A stretch of DNA of 64,000 nucleotides from Colwellia sp. RSH04 (GCF_003545765.1 NZ_QXIO01000003.1:124001-188000), one strand, 5' to 3'. Shown: positions 53,207 through 64,000, counted from the stretch's first letter. Numbers and translations are program-made. The notes: generated by a model not told the origin, from the letters alone.

Positions 53207-53908
53207 ATGGACTCACTAAAACGCAAATTTTTTATTTATCATTTATCTGTAAGTATAATAACCGTTATATTGCTTAGTAGCATTTGCCAATTTTACTGGT
53301 TCCCTTCACCTTTTCTTTTATTAGATGGAACCTGGATAGCTCTATTAACCTTAGCTTTAGTTGATATTATTATTGGCCCTTTATTAACTCTTTTATTGGT
53401 GTCATCAAAGAAATCATCTAAAGAAATAATTTTCGATATGGTCGTTATTATTACTATTCAAGTTTCAGCATTAAGTTACGGGTTAATAAAAATAGAACAA
53501 GAACGTGTTTGGGCAATAGTACACTTAGATGGTGTTTTTAATTTAGCGCCTAAAAAAGAAATATTGATAAATTATCAAAATATGGAACAGGAGTTACCTA
53601 AATTTAAAGGAATATATTATGCCATGGTATTAAATTCAGAGATGCTTTTGCATAGCCAAAGTAAAAATAGCACTAAACCATTAATGTACTCGCCTGAGCG
53701 TTATCATCCTATTAATAACAATATATTAGCTACAGCTATACCTTATCGTAACTTACCACGCGAAATTCAAAAGCAATATAATGAACAGTACCGTTTTAAA
53801 CTACTTATAGGTAAAAGAATGAACGCTGTTATTATTCTAAGTAAGGAATTGGAGATTATTGATATTGCTCCTCTCAATGAAAATAAAATTAAGATACCGA
53901 CAATATAA
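53207..53908 (+). CDS. TfpX/TfpZ-family type IV pilin accessory protein
   Basis: A 233-residue membrane protein with three or so hydrophobic segments in the first 95 residues (HLSVSIITVILLSSICQFYWFP; LTLALVDIIIGPLLTLLLV) and a periplasmic C-terminal part. The WFPSPFLLLDG motif and position directly after pilA match the TfpX/TfpZ accessory proteins, which act as pilin-specific chaperones needed for assembly of particular PilA variants. Its presence suggests that this pilin variant depends on it. Confidence 0.8.
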   Translation: MDSLKRKFFIYHLSVSIITVILLSSICQFYWFPSPFLLLDGTWIALLTLALVDIIIGPLLTLLLVSSKKSSKEIIFDMVVIITIQVSALSYGLIKIEQERVWAIVHLDGVFNLAPKKEILINYQNMEQELPKFKGIYYAMVLNSEMLLHSQSKNSTKPLMYSPERYHPINNNILATAIPYRNLPREIQKQYNEQYRFKLLIGKRMNAVIILSKELEIIDIAPLNENKIKIPTI

Positions 53909-54119
53909 TAAGTTTATAATGAATCAGTTGTTGTATATAAAATAGAAAAAGTGTTTTAGAAGATTTTTTATTACCCTTAACATATTCATTTATTCTCAAT
54001 AAAGTTATGTAATATATACTATGCTCAAAGAATCGCCTGAAATCTATTTATGCTTTTACCACGTAATAAGTTACACTCACCTAGTTAACAATACTTCAAA
54101 GAGGCTATAACTAAAAGTT

Positions 54120-55820
54120 ATGAAAGGAAGTCATCAACAATCAAGCGTACTTTCCGCGCTTTCAAAGCAAAATCTTATACCTGAAGAGTCAGTTGATGAA
54201 ATTTGGGAAGGTTTTGCCAACAAAACTAAACCTTTCGTCAGATATTTAGTCGAAGATAAAGATATAGATGGTGTAAAAATAGCCAAAGCTTTATCAAAAA
54301 GTTACGGTTACCCGCAAATACAACTTTCAAGTTTCGATACTAGCCTTGTCCCTGAAGGTGTTCGTAATGAAAAACTCATTGTAAAACATAATGCTTTACC
54401 ACTATTTTTACGTGGTAAAGTTTTGTTTGTTGCCATGTCTGATCCGACCAATTTAGATGCCTTAGAAGAAATTCAATTTAATACGGGGTATGGTACTGAA
54501 CTTATACTTTGTGATGAAAAAAGCTTACAAGCCAGTATTGAGAAAGTTTTAGAAGATGAGAGTGACGCTCTTGATATATCAGATATTGATTCCGATGAAT
54601 TATCTGGTATTGATGTTCATGATACCGAGAAGAAAGAAGAACAAGCATCAGGTGAAGATGATGCGCCAATTGTTGTTTTTATTAATAAAATTCTTTTAGA
54701 TGCGATTAAAAAAGGCGCTTCAGATTTACACTTTGAACCTTATGAAAAAGCTTTTCGTATTCGATTTAGGGTCGATGGAATTTTGACCGAAATAGCAAGA
54801 CCTCCTGTAGCTTTAGCGTCAAGAATGGCTGCTCGCTTAAAAGTGATGTCAAAGCTTGATATTGCAGAAAGGCGTGTTCCACAAGATGGTCGTATAAAAC
54901 TGGCTTTATCACAAAAAAAATCGATAGATTTTCGTGTTAGTACACTCCCTACAATGTGGGGTGAAAAAATAGTTATGCGTATACTCGACTCTTCTAGTGC
55001 TATGTTGGGTATTGATATGTTGGGTTATGAAGCCGAGCAAAAAGAAATCTATATGAATGCATTAGCACAACCGCAAGGCATGATATTAGTGACTGGGCCA
55101 ACAGGTTCTGGTAAAACAGTTTCTCTTTATACTGGCTTAAATATTCTTAATACCGCTGAACGAAACATTTCAACCGCAGAAGATCCTGTAGAAATTAACC
55201 TTGAAGGTATCAATCAAGTTCAAATCAATACTAGAGCAGGATTAACCTTTCCAAGTGCTTTACGATCATTTCTTCGTCAAGATCCAGATATCGTTATGGT
55301 TGGTGAAATTCGAGATCTTGAAACCGCTGAAATCGCAATTAAAGCGGCACAAACAGGTCACCTAGTTTTATCAACGCTACATACCAACTCAGCTGCCGAA
55401 ACCTTAACACGTTTACTTAATATGGGTGTCCCTTCATACAATGTCGCCAGCTCGGTCACTATTATCATTGCACAGCGATTGGCAAGACGTCTGTGTCCTC
55501 AATGTAAAGAAGAAGAAGTATTATCAGAAAGCCAATTACGTGAGCAAGGCTTCCCAGAAGATAAGCTCTCCCAAATACAGCTTTTTAAACCCGTTGGTTG
55601 CACTCATTGCACTGGTGGCTACAAAGGTCGAGTCGGTATTTATGAAGTTATTGAAATTACACCAACGATTGCAAGTATTATTATGGAAGGTGGTAACTCT
55701 TTAGACATTGCAAGCCAGTGCCAGAAAGAAGGTTACAATAATTTAAGGCAATCTGGTTTAATAAAAGCCATGAATGGCATGACAAGTTTAGAAGAAGTAA
55801 ACCGTGTCACTAGCGCTTAA
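54120..55820 (+). CDS. pilB: Type IV pilus assembly ATPase PilB
   Basis: A 566-residue cytoplasmic hexameric ATPase that powers pilus extension. N-terminal GspE/PilB domains occupy about 1-150. The Walker A GPTGSGKT lies near residue 326, with Asp-box and Walker B ([12 protein letters not shown]) and His-box ([11 protein letters not shown]) segments. A four-Cys zinc site follows (CPQCKEE and CTHCTGG). The length matches the family. Confidence 0.96.
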   Translation: MKGSHQQSSVLSALSKQNLIPEESVDEIWEGFANKTKPFVRYLVEDKDIDGVKIAKALSKSYGYPQIQLSSFDTSLVPEGVRNEKLIVKHNALPLFLRGKVLFVAMSDPTNLDALEEIQFNTGYGTELILCDEKSLQASIEKVLEDESDALDISDIDSDELSGIDVHDTEKKEEQASGEDDAPIVVFINKILLDAIKKGASDLHFEPYEKAFRIRFRVDGILTEIARPPVALASRMAARLKVMSKLDIAERRVPQDGRIKLALSQKKSIDFRVSTLPTMWGEKIVMRILDSSSAMLGIDMLGYEAEQKEIYMNALAQPQGMILVTGPTGSGKTVSLYTGLNILNTAERNISTAEDPVEINLEGINQVQINTRAGLTFPSALRSFLRQDPDIVMVGEIRDLETAEIAIKAAQTGHLVLSTLHTNSAAETLTRLLNMGVPSYNVASSVTIIIAQRLARRLCPQCKEEEVLSESQLREQGFPEDKLSQIQLFKPVGCTHCTGGYKGRVGIYEVIEITPTIASIIMEGGNSLDIASQCQKEGYNNLRQSGLIKAMNGMTSLEEVNRVTSA

Positions 55821-55940
55821 TAGCAAATTAAGGTAGTTTATTTACTAGCAAACATCATTACTTAAAAGAATTAAAATAAAACAATCACACATGCTAACTA
55901 TTATGTTTAACAGGAAGTTGTGAATTGACTGGGTATATCT

Positions 55941-57179
55941 ATGGCAACAGCAAAAAAAACAAAAAAAACTAAAGAGTTAGATACTTTTATCTGGAGTGGT
56001 GTAAACCGCAAGGGTAAAAAAATAAATGGTGAATTAACCGCAAACAATGTGATTGAATTAAAGGCTCAACTTAGAAAACAAGGTATAACCCCTAGTCGAG
56101 TCAAAAAGAAGCCTAAACCGCTCTTTGGTATGGGGGGTGATAAGCCTATTACTCCTGCAGATATCGCTGTAATTACACGCCAAATTGCAACTATGTTAGG
56201 TGCTGGTGTGCCGCTTGTTCAAACTATTGAAATGATTGGTAAAGGTCATAACAATGGTAATATGCGCAAACTTTTAGCTGATGTTGGTCATAAACTAGCA
56301 TCAGGCATTCCATTATCTGATTGTTTACGTGAACACCGGCTTTATTTTGATGATTTGTATTGTGATCTTGTTGCTTCAGGTGAGCAATCTGGTGCGCTAG
56401 AAACAATATATGGACGTATTGCAACCTATAAAGAAAAAGCTGAAGCATTAAAGGCAAAAATCAAAAAAGCGTTAACCTACCCTATAGCAGTATTAGTAAT
56501 AGCATTTATTGTTACAGCAATACTACTTATCTTTGTCGTACCTGTTTTTCAAGATATTTTTAATAGTTTCGGTGCTGAATTACCTGGTTTTACTTTATTA
56601 GTGATTTCAATATCAGAATTTATGCAGGCTTATTGGTATTTAGGGTTAGCAATCTTATTTATTATTGGTTTTCTCTTTAAAAGAGCTCATCGTAGTAGTC
56701 AAAAATTTAGAGATAGTGTAGATAGAAAGATAATTAAGCTGCCCGTTATAGGTGATTTATTAGAAAAAGCAGCCGTTGCTCGATATGCACGAACTCTTTC
56801 AACGACATTCGCGGCGGGTGTTCCGCTAATTGATGCTCTAGAGTCTGCCGCTGGAGCTTCGGGCAATGCGGTATTTAGAGATGCTATCCTTGAAATTCGA
56901 GCCGAAGTATCCTCTGGTATGCAAATGAACTTGGCGATGAGAAACTGTAAAATATTCCCTGATATGGTTATTCAAATGGTTGCTATCGGTGAAGAGTCAG
57001 GTGCAGTAGATGATATGCTTTCTAAAGTAGCAAATGTCTATGAAGCTGAAGTTGATAATGCTGTCGATTCATTAACTAGTCTACTAGAGCCTATGATCAT
57101 GGCAGTGTTAGGTGTAGTTATTGGTGGTTTAATCATCGCTATGTACCTACCAATATTCCAAATTGGTATGGTTGTTTAA
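55941..57179 (+). CDS. pilC: Type IV pilus inner-membrane platform protein PilC
   Basis: A 412-residue platform protein with two GspF domains (about 70-195 and 275-395) and three membrane helices, ending IIAMYLPIFQIGMVV. It couples PilB to pilus assembly. It lies 120 bp after pilB and 70 bp before pilD, in the conserved pilBCD order. Confidence 0.96.
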   Translation: MATAKKTKKTKELDTFIWSGVNRKGKKINGELTANNVIELKAQLRKQGITPSRVKKKPKPLFGMGGDKPITPADIAVITRQIATMLGAGVPLVQTIEMIGKGHNNGNMRKLLADVGHKLASGIPLSDCLREHRLYFDDLYCDLVASGEQSGALETIYGRIATYKEKAEALKAKIKKALTYPIAVLVIAFIVTAILLIFVVPVFQDIFNSFGAELPGFTLLVISISEFMQAYWYLGLAILFIIGFLFKRAHRSSQKFRDSVDRKIIKLPVIGDLLEKAAVARYARTLSTTFAAGVPLIDALESAAGASGNAVFRDAILEIRAEVSSGMQMNLAMRNCKIFPDMVIQMVAIGEESGAVDDMLSKVANVYEAEVDNAVDSLTSLLEPMIMAVLGVVIGGLIIAMYLPIFQIGMVV

Positions 57180-57249
57180 TTTAATTGAGGCAGCCTAATT
57201 AATAGGTTGCCTCTGCTTTCTTCCCAACGATTAGCTCCAAGGTTCAAGT

Positions 57250-58149
57250 TTGTTAGACTTTCCACTTTTTCAAAATATTGCTTCATTATTTGAGCAATCT
57301 TCCAACTTTTTCTACCTTTGCGTAATACTTGTTTCACTTTGCGTGGGTAGTTTCCTTAATGTGGTCGTCTTTCGCTTTCCTAAAATGCTTGAATATACTT
57401 GGTATCACGAATGCCGAGAATTTCTTGCTGATGAAGTTAAAGATATTAAACCTAAACCAATCCAGGAAATCACCCTATCTACACCTGATTCAACTTGTCC
57501 GAACTGCCAACATAAAATACGCTTTTATGAAAATATTCCTGTTCTAAGTTGGCTCTTTCTTAAAGGAAAATGCGGCAATTGTTCTCAAGCTATCTCGAAG
57601 CGTTACCCACTAGTTGAGCTTTCAACAGCGATTTTAAGTCTGATTGTTGCTAAGCACTTTGGTGTAACAGCGACAACATTTTTTGTCTTATTTTTGACGT
57701 GGGGGTTAATTGCTTTAACACTCATTGACTTTGACCATATGCTATTACCCGACCAAATTACGCTACCTCTAATGTGGTTAGGTTTACTAATCAATATTAA
57801 TGGGCTTATCGTACCACTTTCAGATGCGGTCATTGGTGCTGCCGCTGGCTACATGAGCCTGTATTCAGTGTTCTGGTTATTCAAACTATTAACAGGTAAA
57901 GAAGGAATGGGCTTTGGCGACTTTAAGCTATTAGCTGTTTTCGGTGCTTGGGCAGGCTGGCAGTTGTTACCCATATTAATATTAATGGCTTCAGTGGTTG
58001 GTGCTGTGGTTGGCATTACCTTAATGATAGTTAAAAAGCATCAACGAGAAAAAGCAATTCCTTTTGGTCCGTATTTAGCGGTTGCAGGTTGGATAACTTT
58101 ACTCTGGGGTGAAGGTATTTGGGCTTGGTATCTTCAACAAATCAGTTAA
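57250..58149 (+). CDS. pilD: Prepilin peptidase/N-methyltransferase PilD
   Basis: A 299-residue membrane protease that cleaves prepilin leaders and methylates the new N-terminus. It has the zinc motif CPNC/CGNC, catalytic Asp residues in TLIDFDHMLLPDQI and GFGDFKLL, and multiple membrane helices. The start codon is TTG, preceded by AAGG about 8 bases upstream; the next in-frame Met is far inside the protein. Confidence 0.94.
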   Translation: MLDFPLFQNIASLFEQSSNFFYLCVILVSLCVGSFLNVVVFRFPKMLEYTWYHECREFLADEVKDIKPKPIQEITLSTPDSTCPNCQHKIRFYENIPVLSWLFLKGKCGNCSQAISKRYPLVELSTAILSLIVAKHFGVTATTFFVLFLTWGLIALTLIDFDHMLLPDQITLPLMWLGLLININGLIVPLSDAVIGAAAGYMSLYSVFWLFKLLTGKEGMGFGDFKLLAVFGAWAGWQLLPILILMASVVGAVVGITLMIVKKHQREKAIPFGPYLAVAGWITLLWGEGIWAWYLQQIS

Positions 58150-58167
58150 TTAAATAGCTTCAATCAT

Positions 58168-58770
58168 ATGTCTTCATTTATTGTAGGTCTGACTGGTGGT
58201 ATTGGTAGCGGTAAAACTACCGTTAGCGATTACTTTGAATCCTTAGGTGTTAATATCATTGATGCTGATATTATAGCGCGTGAAGTTGTTGAGCCTAATA
58301 CTCACGCGTTAAAGCAAATAGCCCAGCACTTCGACAATACTATTTTAAATCAAGATGGTAGCCTTAATAGAGCTTTATTGAGAACAAAAATATTCAGTAA
58401 CGAAAAAGATAAACAGTGGTTAAACTCCTTACTCCACCCTATTATTCGTCAACAAATACTTGAGCAATGCCAACAAGCAACAAGTAAGTACTGCATTTTA
58501 GTTGCGCCACTATTAATCGAAAATAATTTACTTAACATAGTTAATAGGGTGTTAGTCGTCGATGTCTCTGAAGCAACACAACTATTGAGAGTATTGGATC
58601 GGGATTGTAGTAATGAAAAAGAAGTCAAAGCTATTATTGCTAGCCAAGCACCAAGACAAAAACGATTATCCCATGCTAATGATATTATTCAGAACGAAAA
58701 CATAGATTTAATGCAGCTTAAAAAGAAGATAGACGATCTTCATCAGCGATATCTAAACCTTGTCAGCTAA
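58168..58770 (+). CDS. coaE: Dephospho-CoA kinase
   Basis: A 200-residue kinase catalysing the last step of coenzyme A synthesis. The P-loop is TGGIGSGKTTV near the N-terminus, followed by DADIIAREV and LLHPIIRQQI. It lies 18 bp after pilD, as in many gammaproteobacteria. Confidence 0.96.
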   Translation: MSSFIVGLTGGIGSGKTTVSDYFESLGVNIIDADIIAREVVEPNTHALKQIAQHFDNTILNQDGSLNRALLRTKIFSNEKDKQWLNSLLHPIIRQQILEQCQQATSKYCILVAPLLIENNLLNIVNRVLVVDVSEATQLLRVLDRDCSNEKEVKAIIASQAPRQKRLSHANDIIQNENIDLMQLKKKIDDLHQRYLNLVS

Positions 58771-58910
58771 GCCGATTCAACACTGTTTATGCATTTAATT
58801 AAATACCCACTTACATTTGAGTGAAAAATAATCAGCAAAATCATTCGCCATTTATTTATTCTATGGTTACTATAGCTAAACCATCAAACGAAACATAAAC
58901 TTAGCTATAG

Positions 58911-59657
58911 ATGTCAACGGTTTTATATGAACATCCGCTTAATGAGCGAATTAGAAACTATTTAAAACTTGAGCAATTATTTGCTCAAGCACAACATTGT
59001 TCCACTCAAGACATCACAGTACATCACCAAGTTTTTTTCAATGCCTTATTCGCTATTATTGATACATTAGAACGTAACGATGTTAGAGGCGATTTAATCA
59101 AAGATCTTGAGAAACTCGAACAAAACCTTGTTATTTGGTCTAAAGCACCTGAAATTGATACTAGTGCGCTTGAAAACAATCTCTCAGAAACCGTAAAGCT
59201 TGTCGGCCAACTTAAACTTTCATCCCCCATCTGGTGTAAACTAAAGGAAGACAAATTTCTTGCCAGTTTAAAGCAGCGTTTTGCAATACAAGGGGGCAGT
59301 TCTTTATTCGATCTTCCTCAATTGCATTATTGGCTATATCAACCACAAAAAAAGCTGCAAGAAGACATTAATTCATGGTTAGCATTATTGGCTAATATTC
59401 AATGCTCTTTAAGCTTGGTTTTGAAGTTTGTCCGACAACGCGCTAATTTTGAAAAAATTAAAACTGACAGTGGCTTTTATCAAGACAATGGCGAAGGTCT
59501 TTTACTATTAAGAATTAAACTCGATGAAAATGTAAACTACTACCCTACGGTAAGTGGTAATAAATTTCGCTATTCTATTCGTTTCATGTCACCTTGTGAG
59601 CATACTGGGCGACGATATTCTAATCAAGCAACTCAATTTGAGCTTGCCCGCTGTTAA
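58911..59657 (+). CDS. zapD: Cell division protein ZapD
   Basis: A 248-residue cytoplasmic protein that crosslinks FtsZ filaments. YEHPLNERIRNYLKLEQLF at the N-terminus and QDNGEGLLLLRIKLDE near the C-terminus are characteristic, and the coaE-zapD-yacG order is conserved. Confidence 0.95.
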   Translation: MSTVLYEHPLNERIRNYLKLEQLFAQAQHCSTQDITVHHQVFFNALFAIIDTLERNDVRGDLIKDLEKLEQNLVIWSKAPEIDTSALENNLSETVKLVGQLKLSSPIWCKLKEDKFLASLKQRFAIQGGSSLFDLPQLHYWLYQPQKKLQEDINSWLALLANIQCSLSLVLKFVRQRANFEKIKTDSGFYQDNGEGLLLLRIKLDENVNYYPTVSGNKFRYSIRFMSPCEHTGRRYSNQATQFELARC

Positions 59658-59714
59658 CGCATCGCTGAATTTCAGTTATAATTTTATCATCTCGATATTA
59701 ATAAAGAATAACCA

Positions 59715-59951
59715 ATGACTCTTGAAGTTTCATGTCCTACTTGCCAAAAACAGGTAAAGTGGGAAAAGCAAAGTGAATTCAGACCTTTTTGTAGTAAACG
59801 CTGCCAACTAATCGATTTGGGAGAGTGGGCTGAAGAAGGACATAAAATTAGCCAACCCGTTCAGAGCCACTCACCCATGAGTGAAGAAATGCTTGATGCA
59901 CTTGAGGATGAATTTTTGATGAATAATAAATTTTTTGTTGAGCCAGAATAA
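59715..59951 (+). CDS. yacG: DNA gyrase inhibitor YacG
   Basis: A 78-residue zinc protein with four Cys (CPTCQK and FCSKRC) and the conserved [10 protein letters not shown]. YacG binds GyrB and blocks DNA binding. It lies 57 bp after zapD and converges with mutT, only 3 bp apart. Confidence 0.95.
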   Translation: MTLEVSCPTCQKQVKWEKQSEFRPFCSKRCQLIDLGEWAEEGHKISQPVQSHSPMSEEMLDALEDEFLMNNKFFVEPE

Positions 59952-59954
59952 TTA

Positions 59955-60374
59955 TTACACAGCAAAACGTTTAACTAACAATTCAATAATAGGGTAGTTT
60001 GCTTTAGGAAAGTTCATTTCTGCAAGTTTTGATAAAGCAAACCATCCTTCTTTTTGTCCTTCAAGTGCCTTAGGTTGGCCTTCAAAGTTATCAACAAGGT
60101 AAACCTGTAGACAAACCTTTTTATCGCCATAATCATGTGTAATTGTGCTTAAATGCTCGCATGAAAGCACATCAATGGCGACTTCTTCTTTTAATTCTCT
60201 AGCTAAAGCCTCGCTTACTGTTTCACCTTGCTCAATTTTTCCACCAGGAAATTCCCACTTGTTTGCTTGGTGAACATGTTCATGACGCTTCGTTAAGAAA
60301 AAAAGCACCTCTTCACAACCAAAGGTTGCCTTTTGCACAATAACACCAACTGCAACATTAACAGTACTTATCAT
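59955..60374 (-). CDS. mutT: 8-oxo-dGTP diphosphatase (MutT-type Nudix hydrolase)
   Basis: A 139-residue Nudix enzyme predicted to remove oxidised guanine nucleotides. The Nudix box is GGKIEQGETVSEALARELKEE followed by VAID, with Ala where the consensus has Gly. KWEFPGGKIEQGE is MutT-like. It follows secA on the same strand after a terminator, so it probably has its own promoter. Confidence 0.92.
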   Translation of the reverse strand: MISTVNVAVGVIVQKATFGCEEVLFFLTKRHEHVHQANKWEFPGGKIEQGETVSEALARELKEEVAIDVLSCEHLSTITHDYGDKKVCLQVYLVDNFEGQPKALEGQKEGWFALSKLAEMNFPKANYPIIELLVKRFAV

Positions 60375-60388
60375 ATTTTAGTCCTATA

Positions 60389-60417
60389 AATAAAAAAGCT
60401 GACATGTATGTCAGCTT
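60389..60417 (-). terminator. Rho-independent terminator of secA
   Basis: AGCTGACAT-ACATGTCAGCT on the minus strand forms a stem followed by TTTTTTATTT, 28 bp after the secA stop. Confidence 0.92.
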
Positions 60418-60444
60418 CAAATGTTAATAGTAAAAACTATGTAG

Positions 60445-63126
60445 CTAGTTTAATTTACCATGACACTGCTTATATTTCTTACCTGAGCCACATGGACACG
60501 GTTCATTCCGACCTACACGTGGCATTTGAGGGGTATCTTCAGCCCCAGAAGCAGACTCATGTTTGAAGTCCATTGGTACTTCTTCTGCTTTTCTATGTTG
60601 CTCTTCAACCGCCTCTACATCAGATTCTGCCCTAATTTGTACTTTAGACAAAATACCCACGACATCGTATTTTAAGGTGTCGAGCATAGTAGTAAATAGC
60701 TCAAATGACTCACGTTTATACTCTTGCTTAGGGTTTTTCTGTGCATGAGCACGAAGACCAATACCTTGACGTAAATGATCCATTGCTGATAAATGCTCTT
60801 TCCAGTGCGAATCTAAACTTTGTAGCATTACTGCTTTTTCAAATTGACGCAATACATCAGCACCGACAGCTTCTTCTTTATCTTTATAGACTTGTTCAAA
60901 CTCAGTGATAATCTTCTCACGTAAGCTTTCTTCATGAAGTTTCTCATCTTCTTCAAGCCATTTAGCAATAGGAAGATCTGTAGTGAACTCACCTTTAAGC
61001 TGTTCTTCAAGCCCAGTAATATCCCACATTTCAGCAAGTGACTGTGGCGGAATATGTTGGTCAATAACAGAGTTAATCACATCACTACGAATTGCATGTA
61101 CCACTTCAGCGATATCTTCTTCATCAAGTAATTCATTACGTTGCTCGTAAATAACACCACGTTGATCATTGGCAACATCATCATATTCTAATAGTTGCTT
61201 ACGCATATCAAAGTTACGACCTTCAACTTTTCTTTGCGCATTTTCAATGCTTCGCGTAACCCACGGATGCTCAATCGCTTCTCCGCGTTCCATGCCCAAT
61301 TTACGCATCATGTTTGAAATACGCTCTGACGCGAAAATTCGCATTAAAGAATCTTCCATTGAAAGATAAAAGCGTGTCGCACCAGGGTCACCTTGACGAC
61401 CTGAACGACCACGTAACTGGTTATCAATACGACGTGATTCATGACGCTCTGTAGCGATAATTTTTAGACCACCGATAGATTTAACTCTTTCGTGATCTTC
61501 TTTCCATTTCGCTTTCGTTTTTTCTATTTGCTCTTCTGTAGGGTTCTTCAGCTTAGCAATTGCTGCATCCAAATTACCGCCCAAAACAATATCTGTACCA
61601 CGGCCGGCCATATTAGTTGCAATAGTGACGGCACCTTCTTTACCCGCATCAGCAACAATTTCAGCTTCTTGCTGATGGAATTTAGCGTTTAAAACTTTGT
61701 GCTTGATTTTAGCTTTTTTAAGGTAATCCGATAAAAACTCTGACGTTTCAATCGCAATGGTACCAACTAATACAGGCTGGCCACGTTCAACACAATCTTT
61801 AATATCTTCAAGAATGGCTTCAAACTTTTCTTCTGTGGTTAAGTAAATTAAATCAGCCATATCATCACGAACCATATCCCTATTGGTTGGAATAATAACG
61901 GTTTCTAAGCCATAGATATGATTAAATTCAAATGCTTCAGTATCTGCAGTACCTGTCATACCAGACAGCTTTTCATAAATTCTAAAATAATTCTGGAAAG
62001 TAATAGAGGCTAACGTTTGGTTTTCATTTTGTATATTCACGCCTTCTTTAGCTTCCACCGCTTGATGTAAACCTTCAGACCAGCGACGACCTTCCATTGT
62101 TCGTCCTGTATGTTCATCTACAATGACAATTTCGCCATCTTTTACAATATAGTCAACATCTTTTTGGAAGAGCTTATGTGCTCTTAATGCCGCCATAACA
62201 TGATGTAATAAGGTTATATTTGCAGCAGAGAATAAAGTATCCCCTTCCTGTAACAAGCCCTTTTCAGCCATGATTTCTTCGATACGAATTTGGCCACGCT
62301 CAGTTAAGTAAATTTGCTTAGCTTTTTCGTCAATGGTGAAATCACCAGTACTTTCTTCACCTTCTTTGTCTTCTTCTTCTTGCTGTTCAAGTGTTGGTAC
62401 AATGGTATTAATAGTACGGTAAAGCTCTGAACTATCTTCCGCTTGCCCTGAAATAATCAGTGGTGTACGGGCTTCATCTATTAATATTGAGTCTACTTCA
62501 TCGACAATAGCAAAGTGCAGTGGTTTTTGTGCTCTTTCTTGTGGCGAAAATACCATGTTGTCACGCAAATAATCAAAACCAAACTCGTTGTTAGTTCCGT
62601 AAGTAATATCAGATTGATAAGCTGCTTGTTTTTCTTGCGTTGAAAGGCCAGGAATATTACAGCCAACAGTTAAACCAAGAAATTCAAAAAGAGGTCGACT
62701 CCAATCAGCATCACGTTGAGCTAGGTAATCATTTACTGTAATTACGTGAACGCCCTTACCTGTTAAAGCATTTAAATAAGAGGGTAAAGTTGCGGTTAAT
62801 GTTTTACCTTCACCGGTACGCATCTCCGCTATTTTGCCTTCGTTTAATACCATGCCACCAATCATTTGCACATCAAAATGGCGCATACCAAAAACACGTT
62901 TACTTGCTTCTCGAACTACAGCAAAAGCCTCTGGAAGTATTTCTTCTAACTTCTCATCTTGCGCTAATCGTTCTTTAAACTCTGCAGTTTTCGCTTTAAG
63001 TTCATCGTCACTTAGTGCTTCAATAACCGGCTCTAGTGCATTTATTTTTTTTACTTCTTTGCGCATTTGTTTTAGTAGTCTATCGTTGCGGCTACCAAAC
63101 ATTTTAGTTAACAAGTTTACAAACAT
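60445..63126 (-). CDS. secA: Preprotein translocase ATPase SecA
   Basis: An 893-residue motor of the Sec export pathway. The Walker A segment is [13 protein letters not shown] near residue 105, with [19 protein letters not shown] (DEAD box region), [14 protein letters not shown] and the C-terminal zinc site [14 protein letters not shown]. The length and domains match the family. It follows the M23 peptidase on the same strand, 55 bp away, and precedes mutT. Confidence 0.98.
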   Translation of the reverse strand: MFVNLLTKMFGSRNDRLLKQMRKEVKKINALEPVIEALSDDELKAKTAEFKERLAQDEKLEEILPEAFAVVREASKRVFGMRHFDVQMIGGMVLNEGKIAEMRTGEGKTLTATLPSYLNALTGKGVHVITVNDYLAQRDADWSRPLFEFLGLTVGCNIPGLSTQEKQAAYQSDITYGTNNEFGFDYLRDNMVFSPQERAQKPLHFAIVDEVDSILIDEARTPLIISGQAEDSSELYRTINTIVPTLEQQEEEDKEGEESTGDFTIDEKAKQIYLTERGQIRIEEIMAEKGLLQEGDTLFSAANITLLHHVMAALRAHKLFQKDVDYIVKDGEIVIVDEHTGRTMEGRRWSEGLHQAVEAKEGVNIQNENQTLASITFQNYFRIYEKLSGMTGTADTEAFEFNHIYGLETVIIPTNRDMVRDDMADLIYLTTEEKFEAILEDIKDCVERGQPVLVGTIAIETSEFLSDYLKKAKIKHKVLNAKFHQQEAEIVADAGKEGAVTIATNMAGRGTDIVLGGNLDAAIAKLKNPTEEQIEKTKAKWKEDHERVKSIGGLKIIATERHESRRIDNQLRGRSGRQGDPGATRFYLSMEDSLMRIFASERISNMMRKLGMERGEAIEHPWVTRSIENAQRKVEGRNFDMRKQLLEYDDVANDQRGVIYEQRNELLDEEDIAEVVHAIRSDVINSVIDQHIPPQSLAEMWDITGLEEQLKGEFTTDLPIAKWLEEDEKLHEESLREKIITEFEQVYKDKEEAVGADVLRQFEKAVMLQSLDSHWKEHLSAMDHLRQGIGLRAHAQKNPKQEYKRESFELFTTMLDTLKYDVVGILSKVQIRAESDVEAVEEQHRKAEEVPMDFKHESASGAEDTPQMPRVGRNEPCPCGSGKKYKQCHGKLN

Positions 63127-63181
63127 CTTTTTTAAACCATTTATTGAATATAGACAGAAATCAATCTGTTATTGGTGAATT

Positions 63182-64000
63182 TTATTTTTTATTCTTTGCT
63201 TTACGATAAACATATTTTACTGGGTTTATCTGTGTATTGTGTTTTAGTATTTCATAATGAACATGTGGCCCTGTTGAGCGACCTGTACTACCCATTTTGG
63301 CAATGACCTGCCCTTTATCGACTACATCTCCTACTTCAACAAGTAAGGTCTTATTATGACCATAACGTGTTTTAAAACCGCCGCCATGATCTATCTCAAT
63401 AAGTTGTCCATAGCCATAACGTTTATTTGCCCAGCTAACAACACCAGCACCCGTTGCAATAACACCTGTGCCCTCTTTACCTGCAAAATCGACACCTTTA
63501 TGCATAGTTGGTCGACCGTGAAAAGGATCTTTCCTCATACCAAAGTAAGAAGATAACCACCCCTTTTGAATTGGACGACCAGATAAATAGCGATTATTTT
63601 GTATATGGTGACCAAAGGTTAAAGATTCAAGCAGTTGTAACTGCTTTTCTTCATGATTAATGCTACTTTCTAATTGCTCTATCTCTTTAAGTAAAGTAGG
63701 TATTGGCTTTTGATTAATTTCATTAACTGATATTGAGGGGCCACCACTAGGGGGTAGTTGACTAAAATTAAATTCTTTATCGGGTATATTTGCATCATCG
63801 GCTAAACGCTCACCCAGTGCATTGAGTCTTAATAGCTGACTTTGTAATTCAGCAAGCTTTATTGTAAGTGCAGTAACTTGTCGCTTTTGTTGTTGTGAAT
63901 TAACCGTATCATTTTCTAAAATATCGTTTTCGTTACTGATATACTGTAATTTAGACGACTCCGACTTAGTTAGTGAATATTGCTCTAATGATTGAGTTTG
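63182..64000 (-). CDS. M23 family metallopeptidase, cut by window edge
   Basis: The visible 273 codons are open to the right edge of the window. The C-terminal part is an M23 (LytM) domain with PTMHKGVDFAGKEG, GYGQLIEIDHGGGF and GSTGRSTGPHVHYEI, so the zinc ligands are present and the enzyme is likely active. The N-terminal visible part is a coiled coil rich in Leu, Gln and Glu with a Pro/Gly-rich break. Proteins of this type next to secA in gammaproteobacteria are periplasmic peptidoglycan endopeptidases with a membrane anchor, which would lie outside the window. The real start is not visible; an internal ATG at 63538 is not the true start because the frame continues upstream with conserved sequence. 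Confidence 0.9.
   Translation of the reverse strand, partial: QTQSLEQYSLTKSESSKLQYISNENDILENDTVNSQQQKRQVTALTIKLAELQSQLLRLNALGERLADDANIPDKEFNFSQLPPSGGPSISVNEINQKPIPTLLKEIEQLESSINHEEKQLQLLESLTFGHHIQNNRYLSGRPIQKGWLSSYFGMRKDPFHGRPTMHKGVDFAGKEGTGVIATGAGVVSWANKRYGYGQLIEIDHGGGFKTRYGHNKTLLVEVGDVVDKGQVIAKMGSTGRSTGPHVHYEILKHNTQINPVKYVYRKAKNKK

Overview
The window comes from the chromosome of a marine gammaproteobacterium, most likely Colwelliaceae (Colwellia or Thalassotalea type) within the Alteromonadales. The evidence is the low G+C content, the class GN sortase with its marine target protein, large TonB-dependent receptors, a laminarin locus, and gammaproteobacterial gene orders (pilA-pilB-pilC-pilD-coaE-zapD-yacG, M23-secA, rplM-rpsI, petABC-sspAB, diaA-dolP beside rsmI/lpoA/yraN). 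No rRNA, tRNA, CRISPR array, prophage or intact insertion sequence was seen. The only RNA gene recognised is RNase P RNA.

Layout. 1-6.5 kb: two tandem PhoA-type alkaline phosphatases with possible Pho boxes upstream, a small exported protein, an esterase and a VF530-type DNA-binding protein. 6.7-9.4 kb: a sortase target (VIT+VWA) and its class GN sortase. 9.4-12.6 kb: a GAF-GGDEF-EAL protein and a periplasmic binding-like protein. 12.8-24.8 kb: a beta-glucan (laminarin-type) utilisation locus made of a GH3 lipoprotein, an FucP-like sugar transporter, a TonB-dependent receptor, a GH16 lipoprotein with three C-terminal repeat domains, and a LytS/LytTR two-component pair. GH16 would cut the glucan outside, the receptor import oligosaccharides, GH3 release glucose and the transporter take it into the cytoplasm.

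25.0-30.2 kb: a TPP enzyme, an FAD dehydrogenase and a divergent LuxR-type regulator, bracketed by two inverted copies of a ~195-bp MITE. One copy supplies the end of the regulator's reading frame. 30.2-34.5 kb: MoxR ATPase with a VWA partner, a small conserved protein and D-lactate dehydrogenase. 34.6-34.86 kb: a second, highly structured MITE with TA target duplication. 35.2-40.7 kb: M1 metallopeptidase with a DUF6702-like partner, a DUF6482-like protein, a cryptochrome/photolyase and a TIGR03643 protein.

40.9-47.9 kb: rnpB, a second binding-protein-like gene, rsmI, lpoA, yraN, diaA, dolP, sspA-sspB. 48.0-51.9 kb: cytochrome bc1 and rplM-rpsI. 52.6-58.2 kb: type IV pilus genes. 58.2-64 kb: coaE, zapD, yacG, mutT, secA and an M23 peptidase cut by the window edge. 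The right-hand half is mostly conserved core; the accessory interest lies between 1 and 35 kb.

All family assignments come from reading the sequence without database searches. Several start codons were revised using ribosome binding sites, notably GH3 (GTG) and lpoA (possible ATT).
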